The notes beneath the pieces were generated by a model. The model had not been told where the DNA came from. It was given only the letters and a program-made list of their open reading frames with translations, and made no database searches. Below, piece after piece: positions 16,600-24,532 of a stretch of DNA of 64,000 nucleotides (within the stretch, counting starts at the first letter, position 1; each line of letters starts with the position of its first letter). The DNA is taken from positions 124,001 to 188,000 of the forward strand of contig JAECQR010000001.1 in NCBI GenBank assembly GCA_015999765.1. The letters run 5' to 3'. Origin of the DNA: Flavobacteriia bacterium. Its GTDB lineage: Bacteria; Bacteroidota; Bacteroidia; Flavobacteriales; Weeksellaceae. The position numbers were made by a program, and so were the translations under genes.

Positions 16600-17847
16600 G
16601 TGAAAAGCCTACAGGAATTTTTACAGCATTTCTTTAGAAACAAGGGGCAGCATATTTTTCTGTCACTCCTAATTGCGAAGATTTGTGCTTTCTTTGGTTC
16701 ACTTTTCATCATACGTATTTTACCGGAAAGCGAATTCGGAACCATAAGTATTGTTGCATCGGTCTTTGTAGTTTTCGCGCCATTCAGCGGATTCGGAAGT
16801 CAGCAGAGTTTACTCAGATTTGGTTCCTTAGGTGACAACTTAATAGAAAAGAAACATCTCGCAAAATATCTTTTTCTTAAGGGTTTTGGATTTCAGGTAC
16901 TGCTCAGCATCATTTTTTTAGTGATCAGTATCTTTTACATCGACCGCTATGAGAATGTTTTTTACATCTTTATATTCTTTGCGGTTCGGCTTATCGGACA
17001 TTATTTTTTCAACCACATTCAGTCTGAACTCAGAATTTTCGGTAAGAATTCCGAGTTTGCAAAGGTCAACAATGTTGTAAATATTGCAGGAGTTGTTTCT
17101 TTACTTATTCTCACCTATGTTTTCGGTCTGCAAGGCTATTTAATCGCATTGGCGATCACTCCGTTTATCGCATTATTCTGGTTTAAAAAAGAACATTTCT
17201 CTTCATTAACCGAGAATTTTAGTTTCAGCAAAAAAGAGTTGTGGAATTACGGTCTGCACGCCTCAGGAACGGCTTTGTTGTCTGACGCATTATTTTCCGC
17301 TGACGTTCTGATGCTGAGTTTTCTTATGAACGAAAATGCGGTGGCTAATTACAAAGTCGCAATCCTTATTCCTGCCAATATTACTTTCCTTGCGCTTACA
17401 TTTATGCAAAGCGATTTTCCGGTTTTGGCAAAAAATTATCAGAATAAAAATTTTATAAAAAACTATATCTCAAACTATTATAAAATCTTCGTACCCATTA
17501 CGGCACTGATACTGGGATTTGGAATACTGTTAAAATCCGAGATTCTTAAATTTTTCTTCAGTGCGAAATATGCGGACAATTCTTGGGTTTTTGTCATTTT
17601 ACTTGCTGGGTTCTGCCTCAATATGCTTCTCCGTAACCTTTACGGAAACCTGATTTCCGCAGTGGGTAAAATGAGTGTTAACACAGTTATTTCCGTATTT
17701 ACATTAATTTTATTGCCCCTAATTTCCTTCTTTTTTGTCGGGAAATATGGAATAACCGGAATGGCGCTTAGTTTGAGCTTTACGATGCTCGTAAACGGAT
17801 TACTGCTGATGATTTACTTTTATACTTATCTTAAAAAACTAAAATAA
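16600..17847 (+). CDS. Oligosaccharide flippase family protein (Wzx-like)
   Basis: A 415-residue integral membrane protein. About 12 hydrophobic segments run along its length, starting with a first helix after about 20 residues. The conserved N-terminal phrase (IRILPESEFGTISIVASVFVVFAPFSGFGSQQSLLRFG) is typical of the MATE/Wzx polysaccharide export fold. It would move lipid-linked oligosaccharide across the inner membrane. It starts at GTG only 3 bases after the asparagine-synthase-like stop, so the three genes probably act together on one surface glycan. Confidence 0.88.
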   Translation: MKSLQEFLQHFFRNKGQHIFLSLLIAKICAFFGSLFIIRILPESEFGTISIVASVFVVFAPFSGFGSQQSLLRFGSLGDNLIEKKHLAKYLFLKGFGFQVLLSIIFLVISIFYIDRYENVFYIFIFFAVRLIGHYFFNHIQSELRIFGKNSEFAKVNNVVNIAGVVSLLILTYVFGLQGYLIALAITPFIALFWFKKEHFSSLTENFSFSKKELWNYGLHASGTALLSDALFSADVLMLSFLMNENAVANYKVAILIPANITFLALTFMQSDFPVLAKNYQNKNFIKNYISNYYKIFVPITALILGFGILLKSEILKFFFSAKYADNSWVFVILLAGFCLNMLLRNLYGNLISAVGKMSVNTVISVFTLILLPLISFFFVGKYGITGMALSLSFTMLVNGLLLMIYFYTYLKKLK

Positions 17848-17849
17848 AT

Positions 17850-17857
17850 TATCTTTG
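17850..17857 (+). promoter_or_regulatory. -7 box immediately ahead of a lipoprotein gene
   Basis: TATCTTTG is a perfect TAnnTTTG match, but its last base is only 5 bases from the ATG at 17863. If used, the transcript would have almost no leader. Confidence 0.4.
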
Positions 17858-17862
17858 CCTTA

Positions 17863-18360
17863 ATGAAAAATGTATTTTTCCTTTCCTTTCTAATTATTTT
17901 CGCATTGCTGTCGTGCAGAAATGACGAGGATGGCGTGCAGAAAATTGATCAGATTCTCCTCCTCTATATTGATTCGGCCGGACAGGATATGCTGAACAGC
18001 AATATCCAAGGAGGTTATACCAATATCAGAATGAATGATGTATACGGACTTACCGACTCGGCACCGGTTAATTTCTCTACTAAAAAAGATCAGGATACGC
18101 TGAGTTATATTGAGTACATCGCAGGAGCAAGAAGAATTGGAATAGATTCTACCGGAAACGCCAAAACGTATGAGTCCAAAATTGCGCTATCCTTCTCTAA
18201 AAGTATTACTGATTCTACCACTGCCACCATTAATGATACGATGACGGTGCAATACAGCTTCACTCCGGAAATATTTCGGGTTTCAAAGGTATGGTACAAT
18301 AATGTTTTGCAATTTACCAAGGTTGCTGATGAGCCTAATTTTGTAAAAATTCAAAAATAA
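17863..18360 (+). CDS. Hypothetical lipoprotein
   Basis: A 165-residue protein with a lipobox signal peptide (FALLSC, lipidated Cys at about residue 18). The mature protein is polar, rich in Asp, Ser and Thr, with beta-strand-like stretches and no recognised motif. It is probably an outer- or inner-membrane lipoprotein. It follows the flippase after 15 bases, but a promoter-like box lies just before it. I cannot assign a function. Confidence 0.75.
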   Translation: MKNVFFLSFLIIFALLSCRNDEDGVQKIDQILLLYIDSAGQDMLNSNIQGGYTNIRMNDVYGLTDSAPVNFSTKKDQDTLSYIEYIAGARRIGIDSTGNAKTYESKIALSFSKSITDSTTATINDTMTVQYSFTPEIFRVSKVWYNNVLQFTKVADEPNFVKIQK

Positions 18361-18388
18361 TTTCGAACAAAATCCTCTTTAAAAATCG

Positions 18389-18396
18389 TAAATTTG
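18389..18396 (+). promoter_or_regulatory. -7 box of the serS promoter
   Basis: TAAATTTG matches the Bacteroidota -7 consensus. It predicts a start near 18402 and a serS leader of about 50 bases that contains a perfect hairpin. Confidence 0.55.
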
Positions 18397-18409
18397 CGGA
18401 GAGCTATGT

Positions 18410-18430
18410 GATTTTAGACCATCTAAAATC
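18410..18430 (+). repeat. Perfect hairpin in the serS leader
   Basis: GATTTTAGA (18410-18418) and TCTAAAATC (18422-18430) form a 9-base stem with a 3-base loop. It lies between the promoter box and the serS start. No T-box features (specifier loop, TGGN anti-terminator bulge) are present. Confidence 0.7.
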
Positions 18431-18451
18431 CAAAATCTAAATTTGATTTAA

Positions 18452-19720
18452 ATGTTACAGGTTAATTTTTTGCGCGAAAATAAAGAACGCGTCACAGCAG
18501 GTTTAAATAAAAGAAATTTCAAACAGATGGAACTGGTTGATGAAGCTATTTCTACTGATGATGAAAGAAAAAAACTTCAGTTCGACCTCGATCAGAATCT
18601 GGCCGAAATGAATAAAATTTCGAAAGAAATCGGAATTTTAATGAAAGAGGGAAAAAGAGATGAAGCCGAAGCTGCCAAATCAAAAACGGCGGAATACAAA
18701 GAAAATTCCCAAAACATTCAGCAGCAATTGAGAGATACAGAAGCAAAACTTGCAGAAATTCTGTACCTGATTCCTAATATACCCTATGAAAAAGTTGTGG
18801 CTGGAACATCAGCCGACGATAACGAAATTATTTACCAGTCTCACGATGTTGAAGGCCTGGGAGAAGGTGCGATCCCACACTGGGAACTCGCAAAAAAATA
18901 CAGTTTAATTGATTTTGAACTCGGAGTAAAAATTGCTGGCGCAGGTTTTCCGGTGTATTTCGGAAAAGGCGCGAGACTGCAGCGGTCTTTGGTGCAGTAT
19001 TTCCTAGATAAAAACACCGATGCCGGTTATCTGGAAGTGAATCCGCCACATGTGGTAAATGAAGCTTCTGGTTATGGTACAGGTCAGCTTCCGGATAAAG
19101 AAGGTCAGATGTATTTCGCCAACGAAGACAACTTATATTTAATTCCTACCGCAGAAGTTCCTGTGACCAATTTATACCGAGATGTTTTGCTGGAAGAAAA
19201 GGATTTACCTATAAAAAATACAGCATTTTCCCAGTGTTACAGACGCGAAGCTGGTAGTTACGGCGCTCACGTACGTGGTTTGAACCGCCTTCACCAATTT
19301 GAAAAGGTTGAAATTGTACGTCTTGAAAAACCAGAAAATTCTTACGCCGCCTTGGAGGAAATGGTGGAGCATGTAAAATCTATTCTGGTAGATTTGGAGC
19401 TGCCTTTCCGAATCTTAAGACTTTGTGGCGGCGATATGGGTTTCACTTCGGCGATGACCTATGATTTTGAAGTTTGGAGTGCAGCGCAGGAAAAATGGCT
19501 TGAAGTGTCTTCTGTTTCCAACTTCGAAACCTTCCAGGCAAACCGTTTGAAATGCAGATTTAAAAGCGAAGGAAAAACACAGTTAGTTCATACGCTGAAC
19601 GGCTCTGCAATGGCTTTGCCAAGAATCATGGCAGCACTTCTGGAAAATAACCAGACAGAAAATGGAATTAAAATTCCGGGAAAAATTGCAGCGTACACCA
19701 AATTTGATCTTATCGATTAA
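18452..19720 (+). CDS. serS: Seryl-tRNA synthetase
   Basis: A class II tRNA synthetase that charges tRNA-Ser and tRNA-Sec with serine. The N-terminal long coiled-coil arm (about residues 25-100, highly charged) contacts the tRNA variable arm. Motif 2 is FSQCYRREAGSYG, and motif 3 is in NGSAMALPRIMAALLENNQ. The catalytic site includes GDMGFTSAMTYDFEVW. The length of 422 residues is standard. It has its own promoter and terminator and so is a single-gene unit. Confidence 0.97.
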   Translation: MLQVNFLRENKERVTAGLNKRNFKQMELVDEAISTDDERKKLQFDLDQNLAEMNKISKEIGILMKEGKRDEAEAAKSKTAEYKENSQNIQQQLRDTEAKLAEILYLIPNIPYEKVVAGTSADDNEIIYQSHDVEGLGEGAIPHWELAKKYSLIDFELGVKIAGAGFPVYFGKGARLQRSLVQYFLDKNTDAGYLEVNPPHVVNEASGYGTGQLPDKEGQMYFANEDNLYLIPTAEVPVTNLYRDVLLEEKDLPIKNTAFSQCYRREAGSYGAHVRGLNRLHQFEKVEIVRLEKPENSYAALEEMVEHVKSILVDLELPFRILRLCGGDMGFTSAMTYDFEVWSAAQEKWLEVSSVSNFETFQANRLKCRFKSEGKTQLVHTLNGSAMALPRIMAALLENNQTENGIKIPGKIAAYTKFDLID

Positions 19721-19738
19721 GAAGTTACTGATACTTAT

Positions 19739-19769
19739 AAAAAAACCACCAAGGTCGGTGGTTTTTTTT
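19739..19769. terminator. Bidirectional terminator between serS and a lipoprotein gene
   Basis: A 10-base stem (AAAAACCACC at 19741-19750, complement at 19757-19766) with a 6-base loop has flanking A- and T-tracts on both sides. It serves the convergent serS and the minus-strand lipoprotein gene. Confidence 0.88.
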
Positions 19770-20559
19770 ATTCTGTAGTAATAATTATTTTTTTGTCTTT
19801 GTTGGTAAGGGCTTTTCCGCCGTCCAGCAAGTCATTGCTCCTGACGCTGATCTGAATCGTTTTACTGTCAATCTGTTTCACAAAATCGTGTTTTCCCACA
19901 ATCGTCTTAATCGGTTTCTGAAACTTCATGGTACTCGTAAGATTCATATTAAACATCTTCATCATTCCGGCCATTCCCTGAGCCATTTGCCGTCCATAAG
20001 CCTCCAGTGAATCACTCTTGGACTTAGGTTTACCAGTTTCTTCTCCGGGGGAGTTTTTAGCGATTTCATTTAGAAATTCAGTTGAATTGAACTTATCGGT
20101 ATCAATGGTTAGAACTTTACCATTCCAGCTTGCTACATTCTGAAGAGGCAGGTTTTTCAGCTGCTTGCTTTGCGACAGAAGGCTAGCGATTTCTCCGGGT
20201 AAGAGTTTATCATATTTTAGAGAAAGTCCGTAAACTTCACCCTGTTCTTTATTAACTTTCAGAAAAAGTTTCTGCAGTACTTTTGCTGAATCTTTGTTAA
20301 GCGTAATTTTCCCATCTTTCTGAATGTCATACAAACTCTTCCATTCTGTGGAAAGAGTGCTGAGTTCTTTTGAATTTTTAATCAGACCTTGATTGTCGCC
20401 CATCATACTCATCATTCCGAGCATGCTTTGATCCATCAGAATATTGGACTCCATACTGGTTGCTGCATCTTTATAATAAGTAGTTTCTGTATTCACAGAG
20501 CACGACTGTAAAACTGCAACTGCAAGCGCTGACCCCCAAATTCTTAACTGATTACCCAT
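19768..20559 (-). CDS. Hypothetical methionine-rich lipoprotein
   Basis: A 263-residue protein. The N terminus has a short hydrophobic stretch ending in a lipobox (VAVLQSC, Cys at residue 20). Early in the mature part there is a methionine-rich stretch (SMESNILMDQSMLGMMSMMGD). The remainder is lysine-rich without recognised motifs. Met-rich segments can bind copper(I), and a copper-handling cbb3 cluster begins 120 bases away on the same strand, but a link is conjecture. The function is unknown. Confidence 0.7.
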   Translation of the reverse strand: MGNQLRIWGSALAVAVLQSCSVNTETTYYKDAATSMESNILMDQSMLGMMSMMGDNQGLIKNSKELSTLSTEWKSLYDIQKDGKITLNKDSAKVLQKLFLKVNKEQGEVYGLSLKYDKLLPGEIASLLSQSKQLKNLPLQNVASWNGKVLTIDTDKFNSTEFLNEIAKNSPGEETGKPKSKSDSLEAYGRQMAQGMAGMMKMFNMNLTSTMKFQKPIKTIVGKHDFVKQIDSKTIQISVRSNDLLDGGKALTNKDKKIIITTE

Positions 20560-20683
20560 TTCTTTTCTTTTTTAAGTACTACAATTGGATTCAAATTTTG
20601 TACCTAAGTTAAAAATTCAGAGAAATGGGAGATTCAGTCTTAAGATTATCTAAAACCGTTAATTTTAATGAAAATTTTGAAAC

Positions 20684-21427
20684 TTAATGACAGGTTTCGT
20701 GATTGCCCTGCTGATGCTCCGGAGAATCGTTATGAATGATGTGTAATGCCTCCTCTTTTGGAGAAATATATGGAATCCCGAGTTCCAGACCGCGGAGGAT
20801 GAAAAGTCCGCCCAAAATAAGCATCATCACAGGAACGAATTTCAGGATTTTAATTCTGAATGCTGTAGTCATCAAGTTCCCAAGCAAAACAACAAAAAAC
20901 ATGAATGGTAAAGTTCCAAGACCAAACAATGCCATAAAAGTGGCTCCCTGCCATATTCCGCCAGCTGCCAAACTTGCTGTAAGCGCCATGTAAACCATGC
21001 CGCACGGTAAAAAACCGTTAAGAATTCCGGTGCTGAAACGCGATCTGTAATCAGCCTTCTGCATAAATTTGCCAAGGTTCATTTTGACCTTGAAAAGAAA
21101 CTTTGATAAAAACGGAATTTTAGAAGCAAAATCTTTACCGCCGAAAGAAAATACTGCCATGATCACGAGGAGAATCCCGGCAAGAATCGTTAAATATTTC
21201 TGAAATCCGGCCATCTCAAAACCTTTACCCAAAATACCCAGCAACGCTCCTAATAATGAATAGGTCACAATTCGGCCAGATTGGTAAGTTAGGTTCTGAA
21301 GATAATAATTAGTCGCCTGCTTCTTGGTTAAACCCAATGACAGAGCAATAGGACCGCACATACCGATACAGTGAAAACCCGAAGCGAATCCCAAAGCCAG
21401 AGCAGAAAAAATAAGTGCTATTTCCAT
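20684..21427 (-). CDS. Sulfite exporter TauE/SafE-like membrane protein (CcoH-cluster type)
   Basis: A 247-residue protein with about six membrane helices. It carries repeated glycine-rich helices with the signature GFASGFHCIGMCGPIALSLG near the N terminus and GILNGFLPCGMVYMAL in the middle, as in the SafE/DsbD-like family. Members placed at the end of cbb3 oxidase operons are thought to help copper delivery or redox assembly. The C terminus ends in a His-rich tail (HIIHNDSPEHQQGNHETCH) that could bind metal. The start overlaps the end of the fixH-like gene by 10 bases, so it is the last gene of the cbb3 operon. Confidence 0.85.
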   Translation of the reverse strand: MEIALIFSALALGFASGFHCIGMCGPIALSLGLTKKQATNYYLQNLTYQSGRIVTYSLLGALLGILGKGFEMAGFQKYLTILAGILLVIMAVFSFGGKDFASKIPFLSKFLFKVKMNLGKFMQKADYRSRFSTGILNGFLPCGMVYMALTASLAAGGIWQGATFMALFGLGTLPFMFFVVLLGNLMTTAFRIKILKFVPVMMLILGGLFILRGLELGIPYISPKEEALHIIHNDSPEHQQGNHETCH

Positions 21428-21873
21428 TGGATGTCGTAATCGACCTGATAAGGCCTCTTATTGTTTTCCCATTTCACTTTCAAAGTATATGAGCCGGGGA
21501 AAATCACTTTTGCGGGAATCTGAAATTGGTTTTTACCATCAAGCGCGATGTCTTTTTTCACATCAAGATTGGAGTCATCGGTCCTGAAAAGTTCAAAATG
21601 AACATTTGAATTTTCTGGCTTTACATTTTGCGGAATGGTCAAAGTGATTCCCGAAGCATTCTGCAGATAAACTGGTTTTTCGGCAAGTAAATCTGCGTTA
21701 TTTTTAGCGTCGATGATTTCCTGATACGCAAGCTCATCTTCATAATAACTGTCGGATATAAGTTCGGAATTTTTCATCCCGTTCGAATACACGAAAATCA
21801 TAAATAATATAAAGGACATAAATAAGCCAAGCGCTACAATAACACCGTGTCCCCAGCTAAAATTTTTGAACAT
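21418..21873 (-). CDS. FixH/CcoH-like cbb3 oxidase accessory protein
   Basis: A 151-residue protein with one N-terminal transmembrane helix (about residues 9-31, WGHGVIVALGLFMSFILFMIFV) and a periplasmic domain ending with LKVKWENNKRPYQVDYDIQWK. The layout and the place directly after ccoG match the FixH family, a membrane factor for assembly of cbb3 oxidase and its copper supply. It starts 2 bases after the ccoG stop and overlaps the next gene. Confidence 0.85.
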   Translation of the reverse strand: MFKNFSWGHGVIVALGLFMSFILFMIFVYSNGMKNSELISDSYYEDELAYQEIIDAKNNADLLAEKPVYLQNASGITLTIPQNVKPENSNVHFELFRTDDSNLDVKKDIALDGKNQFQIPAKVIFPGSYTLKVKWENNKRPYQVDYDIQWK

Positions 21874-21875
21874 AA

Positions 21876-23324
21876 TTAAAATTGGAATTTAAATGGACCT
21901 TCAAAATAAGTTTCGAAGGTGTCGAGAAGTTCGCCTTTCTGATCGTAAACGCCGATTTTTACATTTTGTTTCGACAGTTTTACTTCTTTTTCAGGGAAAC
22001 TAACATTCACCGTTCCTTTGGTCATCTGATCTTTTTTGAGAAGAATCTTATTGGTATCACTTATCGTAATTTCACCGTGAAGCGGCTCGATGATTTTGAT
22101 TGTAACCAACTGATCATTGTTGGATTTATTAAGGAACGTATAATTATAGGTATTGTTTATTTTTCCGTCTCTCACGAAGAATGATGAGCCCGCGGGTTTA
22201 ATAAACTTAGCCTCCATTGAACCCCGGTTGTTCAGAAGAAAACCTAAGAATCCAATCATGAGAAGCAGCACGACAGAGTATGCCTGCATTCTTCCGGTAA
22301 ACTTAAACTTAGTCTCTTTCTCGATCTCATCTTCGGTCGCATAGCGAATAAGACCTTTCGGGAGTCCAACCTTTACCATCACTTCATCACAGGCATCAAT
22401 ACAGGCGGTACAGTTAACACATTCCAACTGCTGACCATCTCTGATGTCAATTCCTGTAGGACATACCACAACACATTGATTACAGTCGATACAGTCTCCT
22501 TTTCCAGCTGCCCTTCTGTCTTCGCCTTTTCGCCATTTTGCGCGGTTTTCACCTCTTTTAAAATCGTAATATACATTGATGGTCTGCTTATCGATGAGTA
22601 CGCCCTGCAATCTGCCATAAGGACAAACGAGGGTACAAACCTGCTCTCTGAACCATGCAAAGGTGAAATAAAATGCAGCAGTGAAAATGATCATCACCAG
22701 AAAACTCGTAAAGTTGGTGAAGGGCCCTTCTTTAATCATGTTAAAGACACCCTGATACCCCACAATATACATAAACATCCAATGGGTGATGATGAGTGAA
22801 ATGACAATAAAAACAGACCATTTTAAAGAGCGCTTCCATATCTTCTCTGAATTCCATTCCTGACGGTCGAGTTTCATCTGTTTGTTACGGTCTCCCTCGA
22901 TCAGGTAATCAATTTTACGGAAAATCATTTCGAGGAAGATAGTTTGAGGACAGATCCATCCACAGAATATCCTTCCGAAAACAACAGTAAATAAAATAAT
23001 AAATACGATTGAGGTGATAGCTCCCAGTGCGAGAATGAAAAAATCCTGGAGGTAAAATGGCTGGCCACCAATGAAAAACTGCCGGTCGACTACATTTATG
23101 AGAAGGAAAGGATTACCGTTAACTTTTATGAACGGAAGTGCAAAGAAAATTGCCAGAAGAAACCAGGCTACAAGAGTACGGTAATTGGTATATCTTCCGC
23201 TGGGTTTTCGGGGGAATACCCACCGTCGTTTCCCTGCCTGATCCATGGTTCCCACAGAATCTCTGAAAGTTTCTGCTTCTACTACTTGCCCCTGTCCGCC
23301 TCTGAAGTTCTGATCTTCCGACAT
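21876..23324 (-). CDS. ccoG: Cytochrome c oxidase accessory protein CcoG
   Basis: A 482-residue polyferredoxin-type membrane protein. Several membrane helices are present. The segment FGRIFCGWICPQTIFLEM is the first iron-sulfur-associated Cys pair. Two 4Fe-4S clusters follow in GDCIDCNQCVVVCPTG and LECVNCTACIDACDEVM. A periplasmic Ig-like C-terminal domain completes the family layout. CcoG is needed for cbb3 oxidase assembly and is thought to reduce copper(II) before insertion. It lies between ccoP and fixH. Confidence 0.95.
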   Translation of the reverse strand: MSEDQNFRGGQGQVVEAETFRDSVGTMDQAGKRRWVFPRKPSGRYTNYRTLVAWFLLAIFFALPFIKVNGNPFLLINVVDRQFFIGGQPFYLQDFFILALGAITSIVFIILFTVVFGRIFCGWICPQTIFLEMIFRKIDYLIEGDRNKQMKLDRQEWNSEKIWKRSLKWSVFIVISLIITHWMFMYIVGYQGVFNMIKEGPFTNFTSFLVMIIFTAAFYFTFAWFREQVCTLVCPYGRLQGVLIDKQTINVYYDFKRGENRAKWRKGEDRRAAGKGDCIDCNQCVVVCPTGIDIRDGQQLECVNCTACIDACDEVMVKVGLPKGLIRYATEDEIEKETKFKFTGRMQAYSVVLLLMIGFLGFLLNNRGSMEAKFIKPAGSSFFVRDGKINNTYNYTFLNKSNNDQLVTIKIIEPLHGEITISDTNKILLKKDQMTKGTVNVSFPEKEVKLSKQNVKIGVYDQKGELLDTFETYFEGPFKFQF

Positions 23325-23423
23325 TTTTCTTACTATTTTTTAAAACGAAAAACATAATCCGTTATCTGCTTTTACAAAGATAACGAATTATGTTTTTTCA
23401 AGTTATACAGATTATGTTAAACT

Positions 23424-24302
23424 TTATTTCTCCCAGTTTGCTGGTGTACCCTGTGGTGCTGCACCTCCTTTATCCTGTGTTACAGGTGGCTGCTCCTGAT
23501 TAATGTGATAAATATATGCCGCTACATTCTGAATATCGAATCCTGTAAGGACACCGTTTTTCCCGAATGCCTGCATTGTTGGATTATTCGGGCTTCCGTT
23601 TTCAACCATATGGAATACATTCTTGAACAAAGTTTTCTCCGGCTGGTTAATCCATGTGTTATCTGTTAAGTTCGGACCGATTCCACCTTTACCTCCGTCA
23701 CTGTGACACGATACACAGTTCGTTTTGAAAACCTCTTCACCCGCCGCAATATTATCCGGTGAGTAAACGGCGTTTTCAATTGTTGGAGGCGGAGTATTCT
23801 TCATATACTCAGCAATGCTTGCAGTCTGCGCCTTGTATTCTTCGTCATATTCAACACCCTGATGCGCAAAATCTGTCAAGAAATACGAAACCATATACAC
23901 CGCACAATAAGCAACACCGAACCAGAATAGCCCCAACCACCATTTTGGCAACTGGTTATCCAACTCCATAATCCCATCAAAACCATGGTCGATAAGTATA
24001 TCTTTTTCTTCTGTGGCTGACTGTTTTTTGAATGCACTGTTATAAAGTGCTTTAAAATAAGGCACTTTTTTAGATTCTATATACAATTTCTTATCTTCTT
24101 CTGAAAGCGCTTTGAACTTTGCGTTTTCAACCAGATCACCAATTGAGTGCTGAATCAGTGCTATTATTGCAGCAATGATTACTGTTCCCCAAAAATATGG
24201 TGATGACAGGAAAGAAGAATTCTGAACAAACATATAGAGTACAATATATAATAGGCACACTATAATGAGAATGGTTATATAAACCGGTGTTCTTTGTTTC
24301 AT
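23424..24302 (-). CDS. ccoP: cbb3 cytochrome oxidase subunit CcoP, single-haem form
   Basis: A 292-residue membrane-anchored cytochrome c that passes electrons to the oxidase core. Two N-terminal helices (about residues 8-55) and a third near 121-143 are visible. A single haem-binding CVSCH is at residues 196-200, with a candidate axial Met in PTMQAFGKNGVLTG. Proteobacterial CcoP has two CxxCH motifs; only one is present here. The C terminus is a proline-rich tail. It lies between ccoQ and ccoG in the operon. Confidence 0.93.
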   Translation of the reverse strand: MKQRTPVYITILIIVCLLYIVLYMFVQNSSFLSSPYFWGTVIIAAIIALIQHSIGDLVENAKFKALSEEDKKLYIESKKVPYFKALYNSAFKKQSATEEKDILIDHGFDGIMELDNQLPKWWLGLFWFGVAYCAVYMVSYFLTDFAHQGVEYDEEYKAQTASIAEYMKNTPPPTIENAVYSPDNIAAGEEVFKTNCVSCHSDGGKGGIGPNLTDNTWINQPEKTLFKNVFHMVENGSPNNPTMQAFGKNGVLTGFDIQNVAAYIYHINQEQPPVTQDKGGAAPQGTPANWEK

Positions 24303-24321
24303 TGTGGGTTAGTTTATAAAA

Positions 24322-24513
24322 TTATAAGTTTTTATCTTCAATATCATCATCTAAAGGTGCGTTGGCCTCTTCATCATAATGTTTCTTCGGACGTGAAAAA
24401 ACATAGTATACAATCCCCAGAAAAAAGAAAAGAAACAGCAACATTGCCAATGTCTGGTAAAAACCGACATTTTCGCCGTTGGAAAGAATATCTTTTACAT
24501 TTTGTGGTATCAT
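24322..24513 (-). CDS. ccoQ: cbb3 oxidase subunit CcoQ
   Basis: A 63-residue single-pass membrane protein (hydrophobic residues about 22-41, TLAMLLFLFFFLGIVYYVFS) with an acidic cytoplasmic tail. Size, topology and position between the fused catalytic subunit and ccoP identify CcoQ, which stabilises the cbb3 complex. Confidence 0.9.
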   Translation of the reverse strand: MIPQNVKDILSNGENVGFYQTLAMLLFLFFFLGIVYYVFSRPKKHYDEEANAPLDDDIEDKNL

Positions 24514-24532
24514 TTAGGCACTTTTTTAATGA

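Noticed and set aside
18402-18451. T-box leader for serS
   Set aside because: The leader is only about 50 bases and has neither a specifier loop nor the conserved T-box sequence.
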